Source of the DNA: Paenibacillus peoriae
Lineage (GTDB): Bacteria; Bacillota; Bacilli; Paenibacillales; Paenibacillaceae
Assembly: GCF_022531965.1 (NCBI RefSeq)
Contig: NZ_CP092831.1
Location: 301,001-365,000 of the forward strand
Direction: 5' to 3'
Length of the DNA: 64,000 bases
Part shown: piece by piece, positions 8,147-16,962 of the stretch
Position numbering within the stretch: position 1 is the stretch's first letter
Layout: every line of letters begins with the position of its first letter
The notes under the pieces: model-generated
Seen by the model: the letters and a program-made list of their open reading frames with translations, nothing else
Told to the model about the DNA's origin: nothing
Database searches by the model: none
Program-made: the position numbers and the translations under genes

Positions 8147-9445
8147 GTGGACGATTACATGAGCTGGATAAAGATTGGATTTTTCCTTATCGTTCTGTTT
8201 TTACTTGCAGCGGCATGCAGTACCTCTCCCAAAATAGAGAACACAGACGGGCAAAAAGTGCGGCTTACGATGCAGGTTTGGGGTAATCCTGCGGAGGTAA
8301 AGGTGTATCAGCGGGCACTCGATGCATTTGAAAAGGAAAACCCGAATATCGAGGTTAAGCTGGTGCCTGTACCGGGAGACCAATATGAGCAAAAGCTGTT
8401 GACACAGCTTCAGGGAAGTCGCGGACCGGATGTGTTTTATTCGTATGAACCGACGATTGCGCGTTTGATCGGGGCGAAGCAGGTACAGCCTTTGGGTGAG
8501 TTTTTAAAAAGTGATGCAAGTGATGTGAAGGCTGAGGATTTTCCAGAAGGATTGTGGGGACCGGCAAAGCGTGATGGGGAAATCTATGGGGTCACTCCCG
8601 ACTCAAACCCGATGGTCATGTATTACAACAAAAAGGTATTCAAGGAAGCAGGCGTGAAGACGCCGCAAGAATACTATGACGAAGGCAAATGGAACTGGGA
8701 TGCCTTTGAGGAGGCTACTTCCAAGCTGAAGGCAGCCGGAAAACAGGGTTATATTGCGGAAAACTGGTGGGCTCACTGGTATTCATGGGTGTGGTCGAAT
8801 GGCGGTCAGATTTTTGATGAACAGGGCAAATATGTGCTGGACCACAATGAAAAGGGCAAGGAAGCCTTCAGTTTTATGTACGATATGGTGAAAAGGGGAA
8901 ATGCCGTATATCTCGGATCACTTCCCAAAGGGCAAGGGGCTGACGCGATGTTCATGTCCAATCAAGTCGGTATGCTGGCGGCGGGAAGATGGCTGGAGCC
9001 CTTGTTTAATCAAAATAAAAGCCTCGACTTTGATTATATCTACTGGCCATCCAATAGCGGAAAGAATGAGCCCGTTGCCATTCCGGTTGCCTATGTAGCT
9101 GTAAATAAAAATAGTCCGCATGTGCAAGAGGCCATGAAGCTGGCAGCATTCTACGTCTCTGTGAAGGGGCAGGAGGCGCGGCTGGTTGAAGGTGGGAATG
9201 CCATGGGTACGCTTGCTGCCGCAGATGAGAGCATTATGAAAAAGGCGACCATTGAGCATTCAAGCTATTTGACCGAGGGATGTAACATAGGGCATGCTCA
9301 TGGATCTGCATTGGCCTATGATGCTCAGGTGCCGGGGTTGAACTCGGATATCACGGAGACCATCGACCTGATGTTCTTGGGCAAGCAGGATGCTGCGGCA
9401 ACTATTGAAAAGTTGAATCAGATCATATCCAAGGCGGTCAAGTAG
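8147..9445 (+). CDS. Sugar ABC transporter substrate-binding lipoprotein (orphan)
   Basis: Extracellular sugar-binding protein of the SBP_bac_1 family, 432 residues. It has a lipoprotein signal: a hydrophobic stretch ending in LLAAAC with the lipidated Cys at residue 24. The mature part has family features such as LTMQVWGNPAE near the start, GPDVFYSYEPT, and the trailing helices after VAVNKNSPHVQEA. GTG at 8147 follows AGGAGG; an earlier GTG at 8123 lies upstream of that ribosome site. Unlike normal importers there are no permease genes next to it, only a 49-codon frame and a terminator. It either uses permeases encoded elsewhere or is what remains of a deleted operon. A cre-like site lies upstream. 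Confidence 0.9.
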   Translation: MDDYMSWIKIGFFLIVLFLLAAACSTSPKIENTDGQKVRLTMQVWGNPAEVKVYQRALDAFEKENPNIEVKLVPVPGDQYEQKLLTQLQGSRGPDVFYSYEPTIARLIGAKQVQPLGEFLKSDASDVKAEDFPEGLWGPAKRDGEIYGVTPDSNPMVMYYNKKVFKEAGVKTPQEYYDEGKWNWDAFEEATSKLKAAGKQGYIAENWWAHWYSWVWSNGGQIFDEQGKYVLDHNEKGKEAFSFMYDMVKRGNAVYLGSLPKGQGADAMFMSNQVGMLAAGRWLEPLFNQNKSLDFDYIYWPSNSGKNEPVAIPVAYVAVNKNSPHVQEAMKLAAFYVSVKGQEARLVEGGNAMGTLAAADESIMKKATIEHSSYLTEGCNIGHAHGSALAYDAQVPGLNSDITETIDLMFLGKQDAAATIEKLNQIISKAVK

Positions 9446-9483
9446 GCACGGGATGACCCGTGGCCGGGGAGGAAGGTGACCAG

Positions 9484-9633
9484 ATGCCGAAAAAGCATCA
9501 AGCGCTGTGGGGGCCTTATAAACAAGCAAGGAACGTCGATATTTTTAATGGTCATGAGATTACCAATCTTCCCGTGAGCAGAAATCATATTAATAACCTG
9601 CTTGAGGTATACTCAGATGATGTATTGCCGTGA
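9484..9633 (+). CDS. Short hypothetical ORF or remnant after the binding-protein gene
   Basis: A 49-residue frame starts with ATG at 9484 behind a good GGAGGAAGGTG ribosome site, 38 nt after the binding-protein stop. The product is polar with no membrane helix and no domain I recognise. The strong ribosome site argues that a real gene once began here; the small size argues it is the truncated 5' end of a larger gene lost by deletion. Function unknown. Confidence 0.4.
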   Translation: MPKKHQALWGPYKQARNVDIFNGHEITNLPVSRNHINNLLEVYSDDVLP

Positions 9634-9671
9634 ATATTATGAATCATCAGAGAGGCATGCCCAAATGAATG

Positions 9672-9718
9672 GAGGGTGCAGCGAAACAGCTAATTTACAG
9701 CTGATTTGCGACACCCTC
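9672..9718 (+). terminator. Hairpin ending the orphan binding-protein transcript
   Basis: The arms GAGGGTG and CACCCTC enclose a second inner stem (CAGCT with AGCTG). The following tail has only a few T residues, so termination strength is uncertain. The rest of 9719-9912 holds no convincing gene. Confidence 0.6.
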
Positions 9719-9912
9719 TTTAGTTGTCCGGACGGAAATGTACTCGTATTTCATGCTGTTTACGTCATCAACATACTATCTACGCCATCCATTGAAATTT
9801 CTTCTGTACTATTTGATAATCTAGACACACAAAAGAAACGATTGACTCATATTCAAAACTACGAAAGGAGAATGCGAGTGAAATAGACTTTTACGTTATG
9901 ACGTCTTGGCAA

Positions 9913-11073
9913 TCACTCAGGGCGAGGTGCGGCTGGCCCAAGCCCAATTGAACAGAGCCAATTCAGCGCTACCTCATGCAGCACGTTGATGTTGTCTACC
10001 TGACAGTGTTCTAATCCGCCAAGTCGTCTATCCTCTATCGGGAAGAACGTCTTGTTTTTCGAACCCGCTTGCTCATAATTTTTCAAGGCTTGTGTCAGCG
10101 GATTTGGCTGAACCAATATCTCTTCCGCTCCGTGCATTACAAGAAGCGGACATTCTATCTGGTGGAGCACGCCCTCAAGATCATAGGCAAAACGCGGATT
10201 ACCCGCAAAGTCCTCCAAGCTTTTTGCCCCCAGAATTCTCATGCCATGTGCGGCCAGACTCGGTGGCATCCATTTAAGCATTGCATCCCAATCAAAGGCG
10301 TGCGTACCACCGTCGGAGATGACGGCAGCAATCCTGTGATCGAACGAAGCGAATCGCAAAGAGTCGTAAGCCGCAAAACTCTCACCGTGCACGATAATCT
10401 TATCGGGATCGACTTCCGGCCGCGTTAGAAGAAAGTCGATTGCTCGGGAATGGAAAGCCTCACTGTCCGCTCGTCTTCCTTTTCCCTTTTCGTACAGCGA
10501 GAGGCCGGTGCCAGGCTGGTCATAGACCAGAAAGTTATATCCACACGAAATAAAAGCGGGACCTAGCCAGAAATAGTTTTCAATTGACCACTCGTCGCCA
10601 CCGTTGAGAGCAAAAAGGGTCGGCTTCGGACCTTTTATCCAGGAAGGGGAGAAGAAGTAACCATCCAGCTTGACACCTTCGTAATCGACTTGGATCTTCT
10701 CCGGTTGGACATCGAAGTACTTTCCGGCAGCTTCGAAGAGTTCATTTACTTTCTTAAATACACGGATTTTCTCGGTGTCATCATCCATCACCGCATATTC
10801 CGCAATTCTGTAGTAATTGCAGGCACGAATGTAGCAGTTTCGTGCTGTATACCAGTTTCCAGCCGTTTCGGCCTCCTTGCCGTGTCTTTCCAATGCCTGA
10901 GCCGTTATGAGCCATTCCCTGTGCCACGTATCTTTGTCATCGGGGTCAATTTTTTTGCAGGCCTCGTAGATCTCGGTGACATCCGTAGCACCGAGGCTTG
11001 CCATACCTAAAGCTTTGGTGACTTGGTATGACATCATGTAGTGATTGGGCCAACGGCTGAACTCAATTGACAT
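9913..11073 (-). CDS. Alpha/beta hydrolase with N-terminal helical cap (FrsA / pseudooxynicotine hydrolase-like)
   Basis: A 386-residue cytoplasmic hydrolase. The N-terminal 120 residues are helical and resemble the cap of the FrsA/DUF1100 and 2,6-dihydroxypseudooxynicotine hydrolase group. The alpha/beta core follows, with oxyanion region ALNGGDEW (about 155-162), nucleophile Ser232 in HGESFA, an acid near Glu317/318 in HGAEEILV, and His356 in GLEHCQ. A Glu-like acid in place of Asp is worth noting. ATG at 11073 follows AAAGGAGGATG. It is monocistronic, and the hairpin upstream belongs to the next minus-strand operon. Substrate cannot be predicted: it may be an ester or a C-C bond in an aromatic diketone. 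Confidence 0.82.
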   Translation of the reverse strand: MSIEFSRWPNHYMMSYQVTKALGMASLGATDVTEIYEACKKIDPDDKDTWHREWLITAQALERHGKEAETAGNWYTARNCYIRACNYYRIAEYAVMDDDTEKIRVFKKVNELFEAAGKYFDVQPEKIQVDYEGVKLDGYFFSPSWIKGPKPTLFALNGGDEWSIENYFWLGPAFISCGYNFLVYDQPGTGLSLYEKGKGRRADSEAFHSRAIDFLLTRPEVDPDKIIVHGESFAAYDSLRFASFDHRIAAVISDGGTHAFDWDAMLKWMPPSLAAHGMRILGAKSLEDFAGNPRFAYDLEGVLHQIECPLLVMHGAEEILVQPNPLTQALKNYEQAGSKNKTFFPIEDRRLGGLEHCQVDNINVLHEVALNWLCSIGLGPAAPRPE

Positions 11074-11208
11074 TGTAACATCCTCCTTTTCCAGTTCTAT
11101 TGATTGTAGTTTTTTTACTACAAGTAATTTTTACAACACAAAGATAAAGCTTTTTTAAAAGAAAAATAAATGTTTGTAAAGAGAATATAAAAAATTATAA
11201 AACACTGA

Positions 11209-11258
11209 AAAAATAAAAAAGGCTGCTGCCTGGGTGTTCACACCTGGCAGTAGCCTTT
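11209..11258 (-). terminator. Terminator of the two-component operon
   Basis: On the minus strand AAGGCTACTGCC pairs with GGCAGCAGCCTT (one G-T pair) and is followed by a T run (the A-rich plus strand at 11209-11220). Confidence 0.8.
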
Positions 11259-11294
11259 AACTCCTGTAGTAAAAGAAAATGTGCACAAATAAAA

Positions 11295-12350
11295 TCAGTG
11301 TTGTGCGGCCAAGGGAAGACTGAATCTTATCCCCAAACCGCCATATTCGGAAGGGTAGGCGCAAATTTCGCCCCTATGATGTTCAATAATGGATTTACAG
11401 CTTGCAAGCCCCAGCCCCAGTCCGCCCTTTTGGATTTGCCGCGATTTATCCACAGTGAAAAATTTGAGGAACAGAGAAGATATATCCTTTTCCGGCACTC
11501 CAATTCCATTATCCTCGATTTGAAAAAAGGCATACTGTCCTAGCGGGTATCCAGTCATATACACTTTCAGCTTATTTTTCCCTCCATATCTTACAGCATT
11601 GCTAAAGAGGTTGCCGAAAACCCGACGTATCATCGGTTCATTGACCATCAGCAATATATTTTCCGTAAATGAATGGCGGCAAGTAAGCTCGTTGTCAAGT
11701 CCTGCCAACTCATACTCATATTCAAGGGCAATGTTTTCAAATAATTTTGATGCTTTTACAGGTGTAGCTACCATAGATTCCAACTCCAGTTTTTCTTTGG
11801 TGAAGCTGGAAAAATCATTGATGAGTTCAACCATATATCCTGACTTCTTTTGAATCAAATCATAATATTCCTGCTTTTCAGTTTCTGGTAAATCCTTGTG
11901 CGTAGCCAGCAGTTCAGTAAAACCATTAATAGATGTCAAGGGTGTTTTCAAGTCGTGGGCAATTGCCGCGATCATCTCGATCTGCTCTTTGTGGGCGAGT
12001 TGAAGCCGGTGCTCCATCTTATTGAAGTGTTTATAAAGTTCTCCGATCTCGTCATTACTTCTCAGAGCTAGCGGAGGCAGTGGATGTACAATATTTACTT
12101 CTTCAAGCCTGGTATTCAGAAGCTGAATGGGTTTCTCTATGCAAAAATGAATATAGATAATCAGAATAATAAATATGAAACAGGCAATTGCAAATATGGG
12201 CAGGAGCAATGCTATATATCGCGAGTCCAGCAATGAACTGCGTATAGGGGAATATACTGCAAAGACAAGCTTCAGGTACATTCCAATCGAAAACATGAAT
12301 ATTATAAACATCAGCAGGAACAAAAGAGGAAGCTTTATTTTCAGTTTCAT
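11295..12350 (-). CDS. Sensor histidine kinase
   Basis: Membrane sensor kinase, 351 residues. It has two membrane helices (about 8-30 and 45-69) with only a 15-residue external loop, then a HAMP-like linker, a HisKA domain with phospho-acceptor His132 in IAHDLKTPLTS, and a HATPase domain with N-box NLFSNAVRYGG, DNGIGVPEKDI and GLGLGLASCK. The tiny external loop suggests it senses something in the membrane or relies on a partner, like the VanS/BceS-like kinases of cell-envelope stress. It begins 1 nt after the regulator's stop codon. No transporter gene lies next to it, so its signal is unknown. Confidence 0.92.
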   Translation of the reverse strand: MKLKIKLPLLFLLMFIIFMFSIGMYLKLVFAVYSPIRSSLLDSRYIALLLPIFAIACFIFIILIIYIHFCIEKPIQLLNTRLEEVNIVHPLPPLALRSNDEIGELYKHFNKMEHRLQLAHKEQIEMIAAIAHDLKTPLTSINGFTELLATHKDLPETEKQEYYDLIQKKSGYMVELINDFSSFTKEKLELESMVATPVKASKLFENIALEYEYELAGLDNELTCRHSFTENILLMVNEPMIRRVFGNLFSNAVRYGGKNKLKVYMTGYPLGQYAFFQIEDNGIGVPEKDISSLFLKFFTVDKSRQIQKGGLGLGLASCKSIIEHHRGEICAYPSEYGGLGIRFSLPLAAQH

Positions 12351-12351
12351 A

Positions 12352-13047
12352 CTATTGCTCTCTTTCCGTGTATTTATATCCTATGCCCCATATTGTTTTA
12401 ATAAAGTCATATTCAGGACCAAGTTTCTTACGGATATTTTTTATATGAACCGTTACGGTATTTATTTCTCCGTATTCGTCTCCCCAGACGTTTTCATATA
12501 TCTGTTCACGAGTCAATACATTATTGGGGTGGCGCATGAGGATAGACAGAATCTGAAATTCCTTCGTTGATAAGTCGAGCTTCCTGCTATTCAGGAATGC
12601 TTCAAACGTCTTATCGTTCAAAATGAGCGGAGAATCCGCCTTTTCGTTACTGGGACTAAGTTCATCCCACTCTTTAAAAAGCCTGTCCACTTTTCTGAAG
12701 TGAGCCTTTATCCTGGAGACAAGCTCCTGAATACTGAAAGGTTTGGTCATGTAATCGTCTGCTCCTATTTCGAGCCCGACGATTTTATCAATGTCCTTAT
12801 CACGCGCACTTAAAAACAAAATTGGAACATTATAAGAATTTCGGATACTTCTGCAGACATCAAGTCCATCCATATCAGGCATTACTATATCAAGAATGAT
12901 GAAATCGATGTTATTTTCTTCCAATGCAGATAAGGCTTCTTCCCCAGAATATGCCGAAATTATTGCAAATTGCTCGTATCTTAAACTCTTTGTGATGAGT
13001 TTTACGATTTCTTCATCGTCGTCTACAACTAATATCGTTTTTAGCAT
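12352..13047 (-). CDS. OmpR/PhoB-family response regulator
   Basis: Response regulator of 231 residues that should be phosphorylated by the adjacent kinase. The receiver domain (about 1-118) has the acidic pocket VVDDDEE, phospho-acceptor Asp53 in ILDIVMPDMDG and Lys in MTKPFS. The C-terminal winged-helix DNA-binding domain (about 140-230) has the TVTVHIKNIRKKLG recognition region. ATG at 13047 is chosen because GGGAGG sits just upstream; a longer frame to 13134 has no ribosome site. It is first in a two-gene operon with the kinase. Confidence 0.93.
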   Translation of the reverse strand: MLKTILVVDDDEEIVKLITKSLRYEQFAIISAYSGEEALSALEENNIDFIILDIVMPDMDGLDVCRSIRNSYNVPILFLSARDKDIDKIVGLEIGADDYMTKPFSIQELVSRIKAHFRKVDRLFKEWDELSPSNEKADSPLILNDKTFEAFLNSRKLDLSTKEFQILSILMRHPNNVLTREQIYENVWGDEYGEINTVTVHIKNIRKKLGPEYDFIKTIWGIGYKYTEREQ

Positions 13048-13233
13048 ATTTATACCTCCCAGCCGCTTTAAGTGGACTGAATTTATAAAACAAGAGCCGC
13101 ATGATCCTCTCGCATTGAAAAAAGTAGCGTTCAAAGCGTCTCTGCGGTCGAGCTATGCACATATTCCAGCTTGAAGACCTGCATATAGCTTTTGACGTAA
13201 TGTCCGGGAGTGTGTCTAATCAAAAGACGGTGT

Positions 13234-13277
13234 GAAAAGGCTGAAAACCATCACAAGTTTTGGTTTTCAGCCTTTTC
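13234..13277. repeat. Perfect 17-bp inverted repeat (hairpin)
   Basis: GAAAAGGCTGAAAACCA at 13234-13250 pairs perfectly with the complementary arm at 13261-13277 across a 10-nt loop. It lies between the response-regulator gene and the AraC gene, both read leftward, and could end transcripts from the AraC side. No long T run follows. Confidence 0.75.
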
Positions 13278-13279
13278 CG

Positions 13280-13538
13280 ATAAAGTCCATCCGAGCTACG
13301 CACTCCACGTGACTTTGATAGGACTCAAATGGGAAGATCATGAAACATGGTATACCTCAAATGGGTATTCCGCTCCAAATCCCTTACTGATTGAAATCAG
13401 TAAGGGATCATGGCTCTATAGTAACAGCTATTATCGTAATGTAAAGGGAGATGTAACGCACATTTTGGATTACACCAACCCTTCGGGTTTTAAAACTCCG
13501 AGAACCTTTGGAACAGGAGATGGCGATTTTTCGTATGG
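13280..13538 (+). other. Gene-poor stretch with a possible decayed coding fragment
   Basis: Reading rightward, a frame stays open from about 13210 to beyond the AraC gene end. The part around 13336-13540 has protein-like content rich in Ser, Tyr, Gly and Asn but no ribosome site or plausible start. It could be the tail of a lost secreted protein. It also contains a perfect palindrome (13380-13407). I see no other gene here. Confidence 0.3.
13380..13407. repeat. 28-bp palindrome
   Basis: TCCCTTACTGATT and its exact complement AATCAGTAAGGGA are separated by only two bases. It may be a regulator-binding site or a short transcript hairpin. Confidence 0.7.
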
Positions 13539-14375
13539 CTACTCCTTTTTGTATTTTTTTCGGTACTGTAGCGGGGTGTGCCCGGTAAGATGCTTGAATA
13601 CACGACCAAAGTGAGCGATGCTGTCAAAACCCGTTTTTTCAGCAATGGAAGTCACTTTCCAGTTTGTTTCTCTCAGGTACACACGAGCCTGCTGGACCCG
13701 CACATCTTGAAGATATTCTACTAAGGTAAAACCTGTTGTCTGCTTGAAAATACGGCACAAATACGTGCTGCTAATATAAAAATGATCAGCCAGCTGATCT
13801 AGTGACAGGCTCTCGGCATAATGAGCATGCAGGTATGCGATGACTGAGTACACGCGTTGCTGCTTTTCGCTACGTTCCGGTGCAATGGTATCGGCAGTGG
13901 CCGATTGTATGCGCCGGATGCGGATAAGGAGCTGGAGTAGCAAGCTTTGGAGATATAGTTGGCGGTAGGCATGTTCTTGGTAGTATTCATCCAGCATTTG
14001 CTGGAATAGATGCTCCAGCTCGCATTGTTCTTCCGCGGAGGGGCGAAGCAGAAAGCTTTTTTCTGGCAGAAGAGGCTGGTTCTGATCGCTGGAGGGAGAG
14101 ACAGTCATTGGCGAGGCTGCAAATTCTTCATCAAAGTTAATCAAAATCCGTTCATGGCTACCGCTACCCTTGTTACTTGTACGGTGAAAATCATGTTTGC
14201 TAATCCAAATCAGATCGCCCTTCTGGAGCGCGTATACCCGCTGATTAATGTAGTAGTAACGCTCTCCTGCCAGCAAATAATAGATTTCGTGCGCTTGGTG
14301 GACATGGTCGGCGGACATGCTGAATGGCACCGTCCGTAGCGCTTGCTCAATGGCAAAGCGGGGTGTAGCGATCAT
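13539..14375 (-). CDS. AraC-family transcriptional regulator with cupin sensor domain
   Basis: Regulator of 278 residues. The N-terminal cupin-like half has the HVHQAHEIYYLLAGERYYYIN pattern (its metal- or sugar-sensing barrel). The C-terminal AraC domain (about 178-275) contains two helix-turn-helix units, the second with the signature SIAEKTGFDSIAHFGRVFK. It is divergent from the Gfo/Idh/MocA oxidoreductase gene at 14505 with about 130 bp between the starts, so it very likely controls that gene, probably in response to a sugar or sugar acid. The 3' end lies next to the gene-poor stretch to its left. Confidence 0.9.
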   Translation of the reverse strand: MIATPRFAIEQALRTVPFSMSADHVHQAHEIYYLLAGERYYYINQRVYALQKGDLIWISKHDFHRTSNKGSGSHERILINFDEEFAASPMTVSPSSDQNQPLLPEKSFLLRPSAEEQCELEHLFQQMLDEYYQEHAYRQLYLQSLLLQLLIRIRRIQSATADTIAPERSEKQQRVYSVIAYLHAHYAESLSLDQLADHFYISSTYLCRIFKQTTGFTLVEYLQDVRVQQARVYLRETNWKVTSIAEKTGFDSIAHFGRVFKHLTGHTPLQYRKKYKKE

Positions 14376-14504
14376 ATCGATAGTCTCCTTTAATGAAAGA
14401 ATACATAAGGATAATATATGTATATTTTTTGGGAAAAATCATAATAAAAGCGAAGATTTCGCTCTTTCTTATACTATAAAATAAAAGCAATTCATGTAAA
14501 GGGT

Positions 14505-15800
14505 GTGAGCCAATTGGCTAAAATCAAATATGCGCTTGTGGGTACCGGAGGAAGAGCCGAATTTTTTTACGGTGAAGTTGTTACCGTTTTCAAAGATACC
14601 TCGGAGCTGATCGCGTTCTGTGACGTCAATCAGACGAGAATGGATTATGCCAATCAGCTGTTGCAGGAGAAATACGAGCATGAGCCGATTGCGACCTATA
14701 AAGCACACGAGTTTGATCGGATGATCGCGGAGACGAAGCCGGATATCGTCATTGTCACGACCATTGACCGGGTGCATCACCGGTATATTATCCGGGCGAT
14801 GGAGCTGGGCTGTGATGTCATTTCTGAGAAGCCGATGACGGTGGATGAGGACAAATGCCAAGACATTCTGGATGCCATAGACCGCACGGGACGGAAGCTG
14901 CGCGTCACCTTTAACTACCGCTATGCGCCGCATAATACGAAAATCCGCGAGATTATTATGGACGGAACGCTCGGAGAGGTGCTGTCAGTCAATTTCGAGT
15001 GGTTGCTGAATACACAGCATGGCGCAGATTATTTCCGTCGGTGGCACCGTGACAAGCGCAATAGCGGTGGTCTGCTAGTGCATAAATCGACGCATCATTT
15101 TGATCTGATGAACTTCTGGCTTGGCTCGAAACCGGAGACGGTGTATGCGATGGGAGATCTGAAATTTTACGGCCGGGAAAATGCGGAGCAGCGTGGCGTG
15201 ACGGAGTTTTATCAACGGGCTTACGGCAGCAAGGCAGCGGAGAATGACCCCTTTGCGCTACACCTGGACCGTAATGAGCATCTAAAAAGTATGTATCTGG
15301 ATGCTGAGCATGAGGATGGCTATGTGCGGGATCAAAGCGTATTTGGCGACAATATCAGCATAGAAGACACGCTGAGTGTCATGGTGAAGTATCAGAACAA
15401 GACGGTGATGAACTATTCACTGAATGCTTATATGCCTTGGGAGGGCTTTATCATCGTATTTAATGGCACGAAGGGACGGATGGAGGTTCGGGTATCCGAG
15501 CAATCCTATGTTAATTCCGGTGGCAGCAAGGCAGATGAGGGTGCGCTCAAAGAGAAGACTATCACCATCTATCCCCACTTTGCAGCACCTTATGAGGTCG
15601 AGGTAGAAGAAGGCGTAGGTGGTCATGGCGGAGGAGATCCAGTTATGCTGCGGGATATTTTTGATAAGCCGGCAGAGGATCGGTTTCATCGTGCGGCCTC
15701 ACATATCGACGGTGCATGGTCCATTTTAACTGGCATCGCCGCCAACCGCTCTATGCGTACAGGTCAGCCAGTGAAGGTGGAGGAACTGGTGCGCTTGTAA
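14505..15800 (+). CDS. Gfo/Idh/MocA-family NAD(P)-dependent oxidoreductase
   Basis: Predicted sugar or inositol-type dehydrogenase of 431 residues. The Rossmann N-terminus has KYALVGTGGRAEFF (GxGxxG type), followed by the IVTTIDRVHHRYI and EKPMTVDEDKC segments; the EKP Lys and the downstream HKSTHHFDLMNFW region with catalytic-type His residues are family hallmarks. It is longer than the usual 330-390, with an extended C-terminal domain. The start is GTG at 14505 (a TTG three codons on is also possible). It lies divergent from an AraC regulator and ends at its own terminator. The substrate is probably a glycoside or sugar derivative, but is not determinable here. Confidence 0.88.
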   Translation: MSQLAKIKYALVGTGGRAEFFYGEVVTVFKDTSELIAFCDVNQTRMDYANQLLQEKYEHEPIATYKAHEFDRMIAETKPDIVIVTTIDRVHHRYIIRAMELGCDVISEKPMTVDEDKCQDILDAIDRTGRKLRVTFNYRYAPHNTKIREIIMDGTLGEVLSVNFEWLLNTQHGADYFRRWHRDKRNSGGLLVHKSTHHFDLMNFWLGSKPETVYAMGDLKFYGRENAEQRGVTEFYQRAYGSKAAENDPFALHLDRNEHLKSMYLDAEHEDGYVRDQSVFGDNISIEDTLSVMVKYQNKTVMNYSLNAYMPWEGFIIVFNGTKGRMEVRVSEQSYVNSGGSKADEGALKEKTITIYPHFAAPYEVEVEEGVGGHGGGDPVMLRDIFDKPAEDRFHRAASHIDGAWSILTGIAANRSMRTGQPVKVEELVRL

Positions 15801-15821
15801 TGAGTAGTAAATTTAATACCG

Positions 15822-15864
15822 AAAAGACCCCTCTAACTAGATTGAACAGAGGGGTCTTATTTTG
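15822..15864 (+). terminator. Rho-independent terminator
   Basis: AAGACCCCTCT pairs with AGAGGGGTCTT and is followed by a T-rich tail. Confidence 0.85.
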
Positions 15865-15911
15865 GTATTCAAATATAGAATGCACCTTACATCTTACGGC
15901 ACTTTATTTTA

Positions 15912-16745
15912 TTATTTATCAGCAGTCAGTTCCCGGGTTCCCAGTTGTTGTACAGGACGATGGTTATCGGGGAAAATGGCAGCAAACTGGTTGATTTGGT
16001 CTGCGGACAATTCAATAGGCTGCTCCAGCACTGTCCAATTTACATGTTCTGTGCATGGCGGGGTAGTCAGCGATCCGTTGTAGCGAACGGAGTGCAGGTC
16101 TTTTGGCAGCAGCGCAGCGAGATTTATTTCTTCATCCAGAGCCGCTTCTTGGGAAATATCCTTCGGCAGTTTGGACCAAATGCGGTTGAAAGCCTTGTTT
16201 TCTTTGCCACTTTGGATAAGGACCCCTAAGACAGCTGTGCTTCCGTTGTCGCTTTGATGGACAAAATGAAGCTCCATTTCAGCATTTTTACCATCAATTT
16301 GATGTTCGCTCGGGTGGTGAAAGTGAAACTGCTTTAAAGTGAATTTAGTACCGTCCAGCATGATGTTATTGCTGGCATCGGCAACATTGATTTGCACAGT
16401 GTGCCCATTATTCAAAATGGATGCTTTCGTTTTAGTGTAATGAACTTGCAGCGGTTGCTGTGTTTGCGATGCTTCCAGATGGGTATGCTCTATATTGACA
16501 GGAGATTGTTCGTGGCCGTTACCACAAGCAACAAAATCTTTTTCCAGCTCTCCCCAATGTTCCGGTCCCTGATCTCCTTCATAGGACCAGTGTGGGCCTT
16601 TCTGAACAACTGCATGAGCGTTGTTAACTGATGAGGATGAAGTGCTAGTGGTACTAGAAATGGCGGGCTGTGAATTGCATCCTGTTACCGATACAGCCAA
16701 GATAATGGCAAATATGCTGAACAGGCAACCTTTCCAATTTTTCAT
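15912..16745 (-). CDS. Alpha-class carbonic anhydrase, lipoprotein
   Basis: Zinc enzyme that interconverts CO2 and bicarbonate, anchored outside the membrane. The 277-residue protein has a lipoprotein signal with lipobox VTGC (Cys23), a Ser-rich linker, and a complete alpha-CA domain from about residue 52 (HWSYEGDQGPEHWGEL). Zinc ligands His141, His143 and His160 are visible in FHFHHPSEH and ELHFVHQ, and the SLTTPPCTEHVNW motif closes the domain. It is monocistronic and convergent with the oxidoreductase gene. ATG is at 16745. Related enzymes occur in several Paenibacillus and Bacillus. Confidence 0.93.
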   Translation of the reverse strand: MKNWKGCLFSIFAIILAVSVTGCNSQPAISSTTSTSSSSVNNAHAVVQKGPHWSYEGDQGPEHWGELEKDFVACGNGHEQSPVNIEHTHLEASQTQQPLQVHYTKTKASILNNGHTVQINVADASNNIMLDGTKFTLKQFHFHHPSEHQIDGKNAEMELHFVHQSDNGSTAVLGVLIQSGKENKAFNRIWSKLPKDISQEAALDEEINLAALLPKDLHSVRYNGSLTTPPCTEHVNWTVLEQPIELSADQINQFAAIFPDNHRPVQQLGTRELTADK

Positions 16746-16962
16746 GTTTCTTTATCCTTCTTCCAAAATAGAATATGTGAAACTTTTTACATTGTAAATT
16801 ATTGTACAAAGTTCCTACAAGGGTCCAAGGACTTAGAAAGAAGCGTTTTTGGATTAAATAGTTTTAAGTTAGATTTATATTTGTCCTTTTTGGGCAAAAA
16901 TTACTATAATAATGAGTGTACATTACAAAATAATTCCATATCTATTTAAAGGAGAGATCTAC

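Noticed and set aside
9602..9886. Plus-strand frame of 94 codons after the orphan binding protein
   Set aside because: No ribosome site, spans a terminator hairpin and has no protein-like pattern.
13210..13614. Plus-strand frame of 134 codons running into the AraC gene
   Set aside because: No ribosome site and starts within the hairpin region; kept only as a possible decayed fragment.
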